A stretch of 7,165 nt of DNA from Burkholderiales bacterium (lineage in GTDB: Bacteria; Pseudomonadota; Gammaproteobacteria; Burkholderiales; JAEUOS01). Shown here in pieces: positions 1 through 6,856 of the stretch. A program made the translations under genes and the position numbers. Under the pieces are notes generated by a model. That model was given only the letters and a program-made list of their open reading frames with translations, had not been told where the DNA came from and made no database searches. The stretch covers positions 1-7,165 of the forward strand of contig CANGUJ010000202.1 of NCBI GenBank assembly GCA_947456845.1. The letters are read 5' to 3'. The first letter of the stretch is position 1. Each line of letters begins with the position of its first letter.

Positions 1-99
1 AGCGAGGGCGGGCGCGGCGAAGGCAGCCAGGAAAAATCCGAACCCGGCTCGCCGGCCGACGCCGCGAAGTCCATCCTGCGCGGCATCTTCGGGCGCTGA
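1..99 (+). CDS. 3' end of an unidentified protein gene (partial)
   Basis: Frame 1 is open from the left edge and ends at a TGA at 97-99, giving 32 visible residues. The first half is low-complexity, rich in Gly, Glu and Ser, and reads as a disordered linker. The tail, ending ADAAKSILRGIFGR, could form a short amphipathic helix. This is too little to name a family, and no catalytic motif is visible. The stop lies 34 bases before the GTG of the CoxE-like gene on the same strand, so the two are probably co-transcribed. CoxE-type genes often follow a MoxR-type AAA ATPase, but this tail gives no support for that identity. The base composition and the clean stop next to a downstream gene make a real gene end likely. 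Confidence 0.55.
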   Translation, partial: SEGGRGEGSQEKSEPGSPADAAKSILRGIFGR

Positions 100-133
100 C
101 CCAGGCCCGACGCACAGCCACCCGACCGATCCC

Positions 134-1336
134 GTGTCCACCGGCCGCCTGGCGGAAAACGTCACCCACTTCGCGCGCGTGCTGCGCGCAGCCGGCCTGC
201 CCGTGGGGCCAGATCGGGTCGTCACGGCGTTGAAGGCGCTGGAAATCTGCGGCGTGGAGCAGCGCGCGCGGGTGCACGCGGCGCTCGCGGCGGTGCTGAT
301 CGACCGCCACGAGCACCAGGCGGTGTTCGACGCGGCCTTCGCCGCCTTCTGGCGCGATCCCAAGCTCTTCGAGCGCCTCATGTACATGAGCCTGCCGAAG
401 ATCCAGGGGCGTGGCGACAAGGAGCGTGAAAAGCGCCGCCAGCGCCTGGAAGAGGCGCTCAGTGCCAAGACGCCCCCCGCGCCCAGGAAAGACGAGCGGG
501 AAGCCGAGGACAAGGTCGAGCTCGAAACCACCCTCACCTTCTCGGAACGCGAACGCCTCCAGAAGGCCGATTTCGAGACCATGAGCGCGGCCGAATTCGC
601 GCTCGCCAAGAAACTCGCGGAGACCCTGCCGCTGCCCATCCCGCCGCTCGTCACGCGCCGCTTCGAGACTTCGGCGCGCGGCTCGCTCGACCTGCGCGCC
701 ATGGCGCGCCACGGCGCGCGCGATCCATTCGGCAGCACGCTCGCCTACCGCCGCCATGCCGAGCGCGAGGCGCCACTGGTGGTGCTGATCGACATCTCCG
801 GCTCGATGCAGCGCTACTCGCGCCTGTTCCTGCACTGGGTGCATGCGCTCGCACGGGTGCGCGGCAACGTGACAGTATTTACCCTCGGCACGCGCCTGAC
901 CGCGATTTCGCGCTACCTCAAGCACCGCGACGCCGACGAAGCGCTCGCCGCCGCCGGCGCCGCCGTGCAGGACTGGAACGGCGGCACCCGCCTGGCGACA
1001 TGCCTGGCCGAATTCAACCGACTGCATGCGCGCCGGGTGCTGACCGGCAACGCGGCCGTGCTGCTGCTCACTGACGGACTGGAACGCGACGACGGCGGCG
1101 CCTTGGCCGAGGAGGCCGCGCGGCTCAAGCGTCTGGCGCGTCGCATCGTCTGGCTCAATCCATTGTTGCGCTACGACGGCTTCGAGCCGCGCGCCGCGGG
1201 AATCCGCGCCATCCTGCCGCATGTGGATGCGTTTCTGCCGGCGCACAACCTCACGTCGCTCGCGGACCTGGCGCGGGCGCTGCAGGCCGGGCCGCCATCG
1301 AAGGCGCGCCCGCGCCTTCATGCCGGCGCCCGCTGA
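134..1336 (+). CDS. CoxE-like von Willebrand factor A domain protein
   Basis: This 400-residue protein belongs to the VWA/CoxE family. Residues 1-110 form the helical N-terminal region, opening with the family-like pattern RLAENVTHFARVLRAAGLPV. A charged Lys/Glu-rich linker follows at about 95-145. The C-terminal VWA domain (about 212-385) carries a metal-ion-dependent adhesion site: D220, S222 and S224 in DISGSM, a candidate Thr at T285 in WNGGTRL, and D314 in LLTDG. The ending NPLLRYDGF...LPHVDAFLPAHNLTSL is also typical of the family. Family members usually work with MoxR-type AAA ATPases in metalloenzyme or complex maturation; CoxD/CoxE in CO dehydrogenase assembly is the known case. No signal peptide is visible, so it is probably cytoplasmic. 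The start is GTG with no clear ribosome-binding site. It was chosen because homology begins there and no other start codon lies nearby. The real client is unknown. Confidence 0.88.
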   Translation: MSTGRLAENVTHFARVLRAAGLPVGPDRVVTALKALEICGVEQRARVHAALAAVLIDRHEHQAVFDAAFAAFWRDPKLFERLMYMSLPKIQGRGDKEREKRRQRLEEALSAKTPPAPRKDEREAEDKVELETTLTFSERERLQKADFETMSAAEFALAKKLAETLPLPIPPLVTRRFETSARGSLDLRAMARHGARDPFGSTLAYRRHAEREAPLVVLIDISGSMQRYSRLFLHWVHALARVRGNVTVFTLGTRLTAISRYLKHRDADEALAAAGAAVQDWNGGTRLATCLAEFNRLHARRVLTGNAAVLLLTDGLERDDGGALAEEAARLKRLARRIVWLNPLLRYDGFEPRAAGIRAILPHVDAFLPAHNLTSLADLARALQAGPPSKARPRLHAGAR

Positions 1337-1414
1337 GGCCGACCCCGGGTTGACGATGCGCGCCCCCTGCGTCGTGCCGCGCGGGCGGCCGCAAGAACCA
1401 TAACTTTCGCCGGT

Positions 1415-3628
1415 TCAAACCCGAAACCTGAACGTCGCCCCCTCGCCGACCCGGCCATGCGCCTCGATCACGCCGCCATGCCGTTCAACCACCCGCCTGG
1501 CCACCGCCATGCCGATGCCGGACCCCGCGAAATCCTGGCGGCCATGCAGGCGCGTGAAGATGCCGAACACCTTGTCGGCGTATTGCTGGTCGAAGCCGAT
1601 GCCGTTGTCGCGCACGCGGTAATACCCTTGGTGGAAATCCACCTGCACCAGCGAATCCTTGCGCCCGGCGGAATATTTGGCCGCGTTGTCCAGCAGATTG
1701 GTCCAGAGTTTCCCGAGCAGCGCCGTATCCCCCGTGCAGTCCGGCAGGTTCGCCACCTCGAAACGGGCTGCGGGCCAGTTCCGGCGCAGCCGGCCCAGAC
1801 ATTCGGCCACGAGCGCGTTGCACGACACCGGACCGAACTTCACATCGGCCCGCGAGATGTGCGCGAACGCCACCGCGTCATCGAGCAGGCGGTTCATGAA
1901 CTCGGCATTATCGATGATGCATTGCAGATAGTGCTCACGCTCGACCGGGCTGTCGCCGGCGTCGCCGCTGCGCAGCAAGGTCGCAAAACCGGCCAGCCCG
2001 CGCAGCGGCGCGCGCAGGTCATGCGCGATGATGTGGTCAAAATCCTCGAGCTGCCGCCGCGCGGCCTCGAGCGCCCGGGTCCGGTCGCCCAAGGCCTGCT
2101 CGGCCTGGCGCAGCGCATAGCGCACATGCACGGACGCCAGTTCCGTCAGGAAACGCCGCGCAGCCTCCGACCAGGGGGCGGACCGCCCGGGCATGATGTC
2201 GCACCAGGCCGCGGACGCGCGCCGCGCAGACGGCCCGTCGGCAACGCTCGAGCCGGCGGCGACCTCGCGCGGGTCGCCGGCCCGCGACGCCTCGCGAGCC
2301 AGCGGCAGGCGCAAGATCGCGATGCCTGCACCGCCTGACTCGGCGAAACGCACCGCCAGCACGCCGCCGAACACCGTCTCGCCGGGCAGGTGCGCGCCAA
2401 GACCGCTTGTTTCCCAGCGATGCGCGTCAGCCAGACGCTGCCGCATCAGGGCGATGAGCGCGGCGCGATACTCGCCGGGCGCGGCCTCGCCCCACCACCA
2501 GGCGCTTTCGCCGGACCAGACGAGCACCGCCCCCGCCTGCATGGCCGCGCGTATCTCCGCTTCGAACCGGCCGAACAATTCCCCGAGATCCCGCATGCCA
2601 TCGGCGGACGCCGCCGCCAGCATGCGCGTGTTGAGCAGATTGGCACGCGCGGTTGCTGCAACCAGGGAGCGCGCGGTCGAACGTCCGATCACGGTCGCCA
2701 GCGCATGCGCAACGATGCCCGCCATCCTGCGGCGCGCCAGGGGCAGCACGGCCGGCTCGTAGTGGTGGCTGGCGATCAAGCCCCACAGGCGCCCTTCCAC
2801 CATCAGCGGGAGCTCGAAGGCCGCGCGCACGCCCATGCGCTGCAGAAGCTCGAGATGCTCCCGCGCAACATCGCCCAGGCCAGCGCGGCGCATGTCGAGC
2901 GGCGGCGCAGCCGCACATCCGGCGTCCAGCCGCAGCGCCACCGGCGTGGAACGCGTGTCCGGAATGTAGTGTTCGAGGTTTTCCTCGCAGAGGCGCCGCA
3001 CCTGCACCGGGATGGCGCCGGCGGGATAGTCGACGCCGAGAAAAGATTCGAGATCCCGGCGGCGCGATTCCCCGACCACCTCGCCATTCCAATCCTCGTC
3101 GAAACGGCAGATCATCACCCGATGCAAGCCGGTCAGATCGCGCACCAGGTCGGCCGCGAGCGCCCACAGGGTTTCATCCTGGATGTCGCCCTGCAGCATG
3201 TTGATGACGCGCTGAAGGTATTCGGGAGTGATCTCGCCGGCATCCTGGCTGCGGGCGGGCGTGAACTCGAGGAGGATGCGGCCTGCCTGCCGGTGGGCAA
3301 GCACGTCGATGCGCGTGTCCTGCGGCCCGATGCATGCGTGTACCGGCAGGTGGGATGCGGCGGCGCACTGCGCCAACCGGTGCCCGATCCGGCTGGCGGC
3401 GTCGGCCCCGACGCACATTTCCAGGCTGCTTCCCAGCGGCTCGAAATCGCTCGCCAGGCCGAGGATGTCGCGCACGTTCGCCGACGCATGCGTCACGCGC
3501 CGGGTGAGCGGGTCGAGCGCCAGGAGGGCGCCGTGCGGCTGGATCATGCCGGACATACCGGACGGGTCGCCCGCAGCAGGGGCTAGCGCCTCGGCATTCG
3601 CCAGGTCCGCGGCGGCAGGCGCGGTCAT
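1415..3628 (-). CDS. Phytochrome-architecture sensor histidine kinase lacking the chromophore cysteine
   Basis: This 737-residue kinase has the domain order of a bacteriophytochrome. A PAS domain (about 25-125) contains IQPHGALL at 29-36. A GAF domain (about 145-315) holds RMGV and LWGLIASHH (281-289). A PHY-like domain (about 325-505) and a coiled-coil linker (about 505-528) follow. The HisKA domain has phospho-acceptor H536 in AHDLRAPL. The HATPase domain has the N box N644/N648/K651, the G1 box DNGIG (674-678) and the G2 box GSGIG (702-706). No transmembrane segment is evident. The usual biliverdin-binding Cys before the PAS domain is absent (Ala18 at the aligned position), and the GAF motif PASDIP reads PAGAIP (202-207). 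No response regulator or heme oxygenase gene lies beside it. The ATG at 3628 was preferred to an in-frame start at 3799, which would overlap the upstream gene with Arg-rich, unrelated sequence. Kinase function is well supported; light sensing is doubtful. Confidence 0.9.
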   Translation of the reverse strand: MTAPAAADLANAEALAPAAGDPSGMSGMIQPHGALLALDPLTRRVTHASANVRDILGLASDFEPLGSSLEMCVGADAASRIGHRLAQCAAASHLPVHACIGPQDTRIDVLAHRQAGRILLEFTPARSQDAGEITPEYLQRVINMLQGDIQDETLWALAADLVRDLTGLHRVMICRFDEDWNGEVVGESRRRDLESFLGVDYPAGAIPVQVRRLCEENLEHYIPDTRSTPVALRLDAGCAAAPPLDMRRAGLGDVAREHLELLQRMGVRAAFELPLMVEGRLWGLIASHHYEPAVLPLARRRMAGIVAHALATVIGRSTARSLVAATARANLLNTRMLAAASADGMRDLGELFGRFEAEIRAAMQAGAVLVWSGESAWWWGEAAPGEYRAALIALMRQRLADAHRWETSGLGAHLPGETVFGGVLAVRFAESGGAGIAILRLPLAREASRAGDPREVAAGSSVADGPSARRASAAWCDIMPGRSAPWSEAARRFLTELASVHVRYALRQAEQALGDRTRALEAARRQLEDFDHIIAHDLRAPLRGLAGFATLLRSGDAGDSPVEREHYLQCIIDNAEFMNRLLDDAVAFAHISRADVKFGPVSCNALVAECLGRLRRNWPAARFEVANLPDCTGDTALLGKLWTNLLDNAAKYSAGRKDSLVQVDFHQGYYRVRDNGIGFDQQYADKVFGIFTRLHGRQDFAGSGIGMAVARRVVERHGGVIEAHGRVGEGATFRFRV

Positions 3629-3653
3629 GGATGCCCCGGCCCGGGCGGCGCGC

Positions 3654-4430
3654 CTATTCGAGCGGCAGGTCGCGACGGTGCCGCATGTACGGCGAATACG
3701 CCGGCGCGTCCGGCTTGATGCGGCCATCCGCGCCCCACTCCGACATGCGGTTGAACGGCACCGTGCCGCGCCGTTCCAACCGCGCCAGCGCCGCGCCATA
3801 GTCCTGCTCGATGCGCTTCAGGCGAGCCTCCACGACCGCCGCTTCCGAATAGCGCAGGCCCGCTTCCACCCCGTAGGCCACGAACGGCTCCAGGACCGCG
3901 TAACCCACGTAGGCAAGCGAGAAGTTCACCGGCCACAGCATCAGGTCGATGTCGCCGCTGCGGCCGTTGTAGGCATAGGTTTCGGCACTGGTGCCCACCG
4001 TCACCGACAGCATGGCGCGGCGGCCGGTGAAACGGCCGTTCTCGAAGCGCTGCGTGCTGGTGTAGACGTCGCCATAGATGAACACCCGGTCCAGCCAGCC
4101 CTTGAGCATGGCCGGCGGCAGGTGCCACCACATCGGATACTGCAGGATCAGGAGATCGGCCGCTTCGAGGCGCCGGATTTCCGCAGCGACATCGGCAGGC
4201 ACGGTGCCCGCGGCGCAGGCATAGCGCTGCTCCGACTGCGCGTCGAAGCGGGCGGCATCGAGTGCGGGCACGTAGTGCGCGGCACGCTCGCAGGGATCGA
4301 AGCCCATGCGGTACAGGTCGGAGAGGCTGACCGTCCAGCCCTGCGCCTCGAGGGACTGCCGTGCGACCTGCACCAGATGGGCGTTGTAGGACCCCGCCTC
4401 GGGATGGGCCAATACGATGTGCGCCTGCAT
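3654..4430 (-). CDS. NAD(P)H-dependent flavin quinone oxidoreductase, NQO1/MdaB-like flavodoxin fold
   Basis: This 258-residue protein has the Flavodoxin_2 fold. It opens with the strand and phosphate loop IVLAHPEAGSYNAHL (5-19) expected for FMN or FAD binding. The family stretch LLILQYPMWWHLPPAMLKGW (93-112) is followed by DRVFIYG, and then GTSAETYAYNGRSGD (146-160) and LWPVNFSLAYVGYAVLEP (165-182). The expected role is cytoplasmic two-electron reduction of quinones or similar electrophiles using NAD(P)H, which avoids semiquinone formation. Against human NQO1 (recalled sequence), the catalytic tyrosine is kept (Y152) but the charge-relay histidine position reads Ser158. Bacterial relatives may tolerate that difference. 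It has no signal peptide. It starts 44 bases after msrB and ends 25 bases before the sensor kinase, so the three are likely co-transcribed. The ribosome-binding site is weak (GGGAATC). The exact substrate cannot be read from the sequence. Confidence 0.87.
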   Translation of the reverse strand: MQAHIVLAHPEAGSYNAHLVQVARQSLEAQGWTVSLSDLYRMGFDPCERAAHYVPALDAARFDAQSEQRYACAAGTVPADVAAEIRRLEAADLLILQYPMWWHLPPAMLKGWLDRVFIYGDVYTSTQRFENGRFTGRRAMLSVTVGTSAETYAYNGRSGDIDLMLWPVNFSLAYVGYAVLEPFVAYGVEAGLRYSEAAVVEARLKRIEQDYGAALARLERRGTVPFNRMSEWGADGRIKPDAPAYSPYMRHRRDLPLE

Positions 4431-4474
4431 GGTGATTCCCGATGAGGAAGCTTGCCATGCTAGCGCATTGCCGC

Positions 4475-4975
4475 TCAGGTACGCAGCGCCGGCAGCTTCT
4501 CGCCCCGGGGAACGAACCTGAGCGCCAGGCCGTTGTTGCAGTAGCGCAGGCCGGTGGGTTTGGGGCCGTCGTCGAATACATGGCCCTGATGCCCGCCGCA
4601 GCGCACGCAGTGATATTCGGTGCGCGGAAAGATGAGCTTGAAATCCTTCTTGGTGCCCATCACGCCGGGCAGCGTGTCCCAGAAGCTCGGCCAGCCGGTG
4701 CCGCTTTCGTACTTCTTGGCGCTGTCGAACAGCGGCAGGAAGCAGGCCGCGCAGATGAAGGTGCCGGGCCGCTTCTCGTTGTTGAGGGGGCTCGAACCGG
4801 GCGGCTCGGTGCCCTCCTCGAACAGGATGTTGAAGCTGTCGAAGGACAACAGCTTCCTCCATTCGGCCGGCGACTTGACCAGCCTGGTCGCGCCCGCCTT
4901 GTCCTGCGCGCGCAAATTGGCGGTAGCGGCGGCGAAAACTCCGAATACGCCGGCGATCCAATGGCGACGTTGCAT
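4475..4975 (-). CDS. msrB: Peptide-methionine (R)-S-oxide reductase, exported
   Basis: This 166-residue MsrB reduces methionine-R-sulfoxide in proteins. The zinc site is complete, with C75/C78 (CAAC) and C123/C126 (CVRC). The substrate-pocket motif GWPSFW lies at 94-99 and HVFDDGP at 132-138. The catalytic cysteine is C146 in RYCNNGLALRF, followed by FVP. There is no further cysteine, so no obvious internal resolving residue. Residues 1-23 form an export signal: an Arg pair (R3, R4), a hydrophobic stretch from I7 to A19, and a possible ATA or LRA cleavage site. QRRHWI resembles a twin-arginine motif but is not a perfect match, so Sec export is also possible. The mature enzyme should act in the periplasm. 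A good ribosome-binding site, AGGAG, sits 7 bases before the ATG. This gene appears to head a unit with the quinone reductase and the sensor kinase. Confidence 0.94.
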   Translation of the reverse strand: MQRRHWIAGVFGVFAAATANLRAQDKAGATRLVKSPAEWRKLLSFDSFNILFEEGTEPPGSSPLNNEKRPGTFICAACFLPLFDSAKKYESGTGWPSFWDTLPGVMGTKKDFKLIFPRTEYHCVRCGGHQGHVFDDGPKPTGLRYCNNGLALRFVPRGEKLPALRT

Positions 4976-5055
4976 GCGATGCTCCTGTGGGTGTGGGCCG
5001 CGGCTTGGGCATGTGCGTGCTCATGCGCGACGGTCCGACAAGATTAACAGCAGAC

Positions 5056-5076
5056 GCGCCGGCATTATTCCGGCGC
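5056..5076 (-). terminator. Possible hairpin terminator after modC
   Basis: A perfect 7-base-pair GC-rich stem, GCGCCGG paired with CCGGCGC, encloses a 7-base loop. It begins inside the modC TAG stop and lies in the 100-base gap before msrB. Its position fits the end of the mod transcription unit. On the minus strand the sequence after the stem is only moderately T-rich (GTCTGCTGTTAATCTTGTC), with no run of T, so intrinsic termination would be inefficient. It may instead be an attenuating or transcript-stabilising stem-loop. Confidence 0.45.
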
Positions 5077-6161
5077 TAGGCAGAAAAACCCACGCTGCGC
5101 TTGTCGAAGGCGATCGCCTTGACCAGCACGAACACGCGGCGCCCGGCGGCGACGCCGAGTTCGTCCCTTGCCTGACGCGAAATCCGCGCCGGCACCTCCT
5201 CCTGGCCGAGGCGCACCTGCGCCTCGATGATCGCCCCGCCGCCGTCGCTGACCCCGCTGACCACGCCTTCGAGCACATTGCGGATGCTGATGCCCGCCGG
5301 GCGCTCGGTGGCCAGCGAAACATCGCGCGAGCGAATGCGGATGCGTACGCGGGTACCCAACGGCGTATCCAGGCCCGGCGCCACCAGTTCGCCGCCGGAG
5401 AAGCGGAAGCGCGTCAGGAAATAGGCATGATCGTGCGCCACCGCCTCGGCCTCGATCAGGGCGCCGCCCTCATAGCGGCCCGTGTAGGGGCGCAGGTCGG
5501 GGCGATTGAATATCTCGTGCACGCTGCCATGGGCCAGGACGCCGCCCTCGTTCATGAGCACCACATGATCGGCCAGGCGGGTGATCTCGCCCACGGCGTG
5601 GCTGACATAGACCACCGGTTGCCGCAGTTCGTTGCGCAGCGCTTCGACGTAGCGCAACACCTCGAGGCGGCGCTGGTTGTCGAGGGAGGCCAGCGGCTCG
5701 TCCATTAGCAACAGGCGCGGCTGGGATAGCAGCGCGCGTCCGATGGCCACGCGCTGCCTCTCGCCGCCCGACAGGGCCGCCGGGCTGCGTTCGAGCAGGT
5801 TCTCGATGCCGAGCAGGCCCACTACCGCGTCGAACCCGATGCGCATGGCGGTTCCCGGCGCGCCGTACAACAGGTTCCTGCGCACCGAAAGATGCGGAAA
5901 CAGGAGGGCGTCCTGGAACACGTAGCCCACCCGGCGCTTTTCGGGCGGCAGGTTGATGCCTGCCGCGGCGTCGAACAGCACCTCGCCGTCGATGGCGATG
6001 CGGCCGGCGTCCGGCTCGAGCAGGCCGGCGATCGCGTTGACCACGCTGGATTTGCCCGAACCGGAACGCCCGAACAGGCCCACCACCGGCGCCTCGGCGG
6101 CGAAATCGACATTCAGGTTGGTGGCGCCAAGCCGGCGCCGGATGGAAACCTCGAGCTTCAC
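5076..6161 (-). CDS. modC: Molybdate ABC transporter ATP-binding protein
   Basis: This 361-residue ATPase powers molybdate import. The nucleotide-binding domain has Walker A GRSGSGKSS (31-39), the Q-loop VFQDALLF with Q83, the signature LSGGERQR (130-137), Walker B LLLMDEP with E156 region residues 150-156, the D-loop ASLD and the switch H188 in VYVSH. A C-terminal TOBE/Mop domain (about 290-355, beginning ISIRNVLEGVV) is the oxyanion-binding regulatory module that distinguishes ModC from most other importer ATPases. The GTG start at 6161 overlaps the modB stop (GTGA at 6158-6161), which points to translational coupling. An in-frame start at 6257 would add 32 residues lying wholly inside modB with no ModC similarity, so it was not used. 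An ATG lies two bases upstream but is out of frame. Assignment is firm from the Mop domain and the adjoining modB. Confidence 0.95.
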   Translation of the reverse strand: MKLEVSIRRRLGATNLNVDFAAEAPVVGLFGRSGSGKSSVVNAIAGLLEPDAGRIAIDGEVLFDAAAGINLPPEKRRVGYVFQDALLFPHLSVRRNLLYGAPGTAMRIGFDAVVGLLGIENLLERSPAALSGGERQRVAIGRALLSQPRLLLMDEPLASLDNQRRLEVLRYVEALRNELRQPVVYVSHAVGEITRLADHVVLMNEGGVLAHGSVHEIFNRPDLRPYTGRYEGGALIEAEAVAHDHAYFLTRFRFSGGELVAPGLDTPLGTRVRIRIRSRDVSLATERPAGISIRNVLEGVVSGVSDGGGAIIEAQVRLGQEEVPARISRQARDELGVAAGRRVFVLVKAIAFDKRSVGFSA

Positions 6162-6856
6162 ATCAGGCCCCGCCCCGCCGCGACACCGCGCGAGCGCCGG
6201 TTCAGCCATTCGGAGGCGGCCAGCGCCGCCAGCGACAGCAGGACCGAGACCGCGCACAGCTTGAGGACCGCGGCGTCCCCGCCCGGAGTCTGCGTGAAGT
6301 TGTAGATCGCCAACGGCAGGGTCTGGGTCTCGCCGGGAATGTTGGAGACGAAGGTGATGGTGGCGCCGAACTCCCCCAACGAACGCGCGAAGGCCAAGAG
6401 GCTGCCCATGACAATGCCCGGCAGCGCCAGCGGCAGGGTTACCGATGCCAGCACCCGCCAGGGGCCGGCGCCCAGGGTGCGCGCGGCCGACTCCAGGCGC
6501 GGATCGATGGCCTCGATCGCAAGCCGGATGGCGCGCACCATCAGGGGAAAGCCCATGATGCCTGCCGCCAGCGCCGCGCCGGTCCAGCGGAATGCGAAGG
6601 TCAGCCCGAACACCTGCTCGAAGAACGCGCCGAAGGGCCCCTTGCGCCCGAAGCCCAGCAGCAGGAAATAGCCGATCACCACCGGCGGCAGCACCAGCGG
6701 CAGGTGGATCAGCGCGTCGAACAGGGTCTTGCCGGGGAAGCGCGCGCGCGCCAGCACCAGAGCCGCGAGGGCGGCCGGCGGCAGGCTCACGACCACACTG
6801 GCCGCCGCGACCTTCAGGCTCAACAGGACGATGGTGGTTTCTTCGGCGGACAGCAT
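6158..6856 (-). CDS. modB: Molybdate ABC transporter permease protein
   Basis: This 232-residue inner-membrane permease is close in length and sequence to E. coli ModB, recalled as 229 residues. Shared stretches include LIHLPLVLPPVVIGY (49-63), GFPLMVRAIRLAIE (102-115) and FARSLGEFGATITFVSNIPG (156-175). Several hydrophobic membrane segments are visible, for example about 10-36, 45-68, 94-110, 140-157 and 196-215. The coupling loop that contacts ModC is the EAA-type motif ESAARTLGAGPWR (122-134), followed by LPLALPG. The ATG at 6856 was chosen because ModB similarity begins at that point. An ATG at 6874 would add six residues (MGDNRP) and has a G-rich stretch just upstream, so it remains possible. 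The start at 6994 would read through the hydrolase gene end and was rejected. The stop overlaps modC by 4 bases. No modA is present on either side within the window. Confidence 0.95.
   Translation of the reverse strand: MLSAEETTIVLLSLKVAAASVVVSLPPAALAALVLARARFPGKTLFDALIHLPLVLPPVVIGYFLLLGFGRKGPFGAFFEQVFGLTFAFRWTGAALAAGIMGFPLMVRAIRLAIEAIDPRLESAARTLGAGPWRVLASVTLPLALPGIVMGSLLAFARSLGEFGATITFVSNIPGETQTLPLAIYNFTQTPGGDAAVLKLCAVSVLLSLAALAASEWLNRRSRGVAAGRGLM

Noticed and set aside
1376..1389. Short hairpin (GCCGC-GCGG-GCGGC) in the 78-base gap between the convergent CoxE-like and kinase genes
   Set aside because: The stem is only 5 base pairs, with no T-run on either strand, so I do not call a terminator there.
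1457..2338. A 293-codon + strand frame opposite the kinase core
   Set aside because: It is the mirror of the HisKA and HATPase coding sequence and has no signal of its own.
2390..3586. A 398-codon open frame on the + strand opposite the sensor kinase
   Set aside because: It lies wholly antisense to a kinase with clear domains; its product is rich in Arg, His, Ala and Gly with no recognisable motif, as expected from the codon bias of GC-rich DNA.
3629..3799. N-terminal extension of the kinase that might supply the missing cysteine
   Set aside because: The extension overlaps the end of the quinone reductase, is Arg-rich and unlike phytochrome N-termini, and its cysteines are not at the expected distance from the IQPHG motif.
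3228..4445. A 405-codon + strand frame across the kinase and quinone reductase genes
   Set aside because: It is antisense to two well-supported genes and shows no family motif.
4976..5055. Possible promoter for msrB in the gap after modC
   Set aside because: TTGTCG on the minus strand resembles a -35 box, but no acceptable -10 sequence follows at the right distance.
4620..5708. A 362-codon + strand frame across msrB and modC
   Set aside because: It is antisense to two firmly identified genes and shows no conserved pattern.
6162..6257. Longer modC start
   Set aside because: The extra 32 residues lie inside modB in another frame, and ModC similarity begins at the GTG that overlaps the modB stop.
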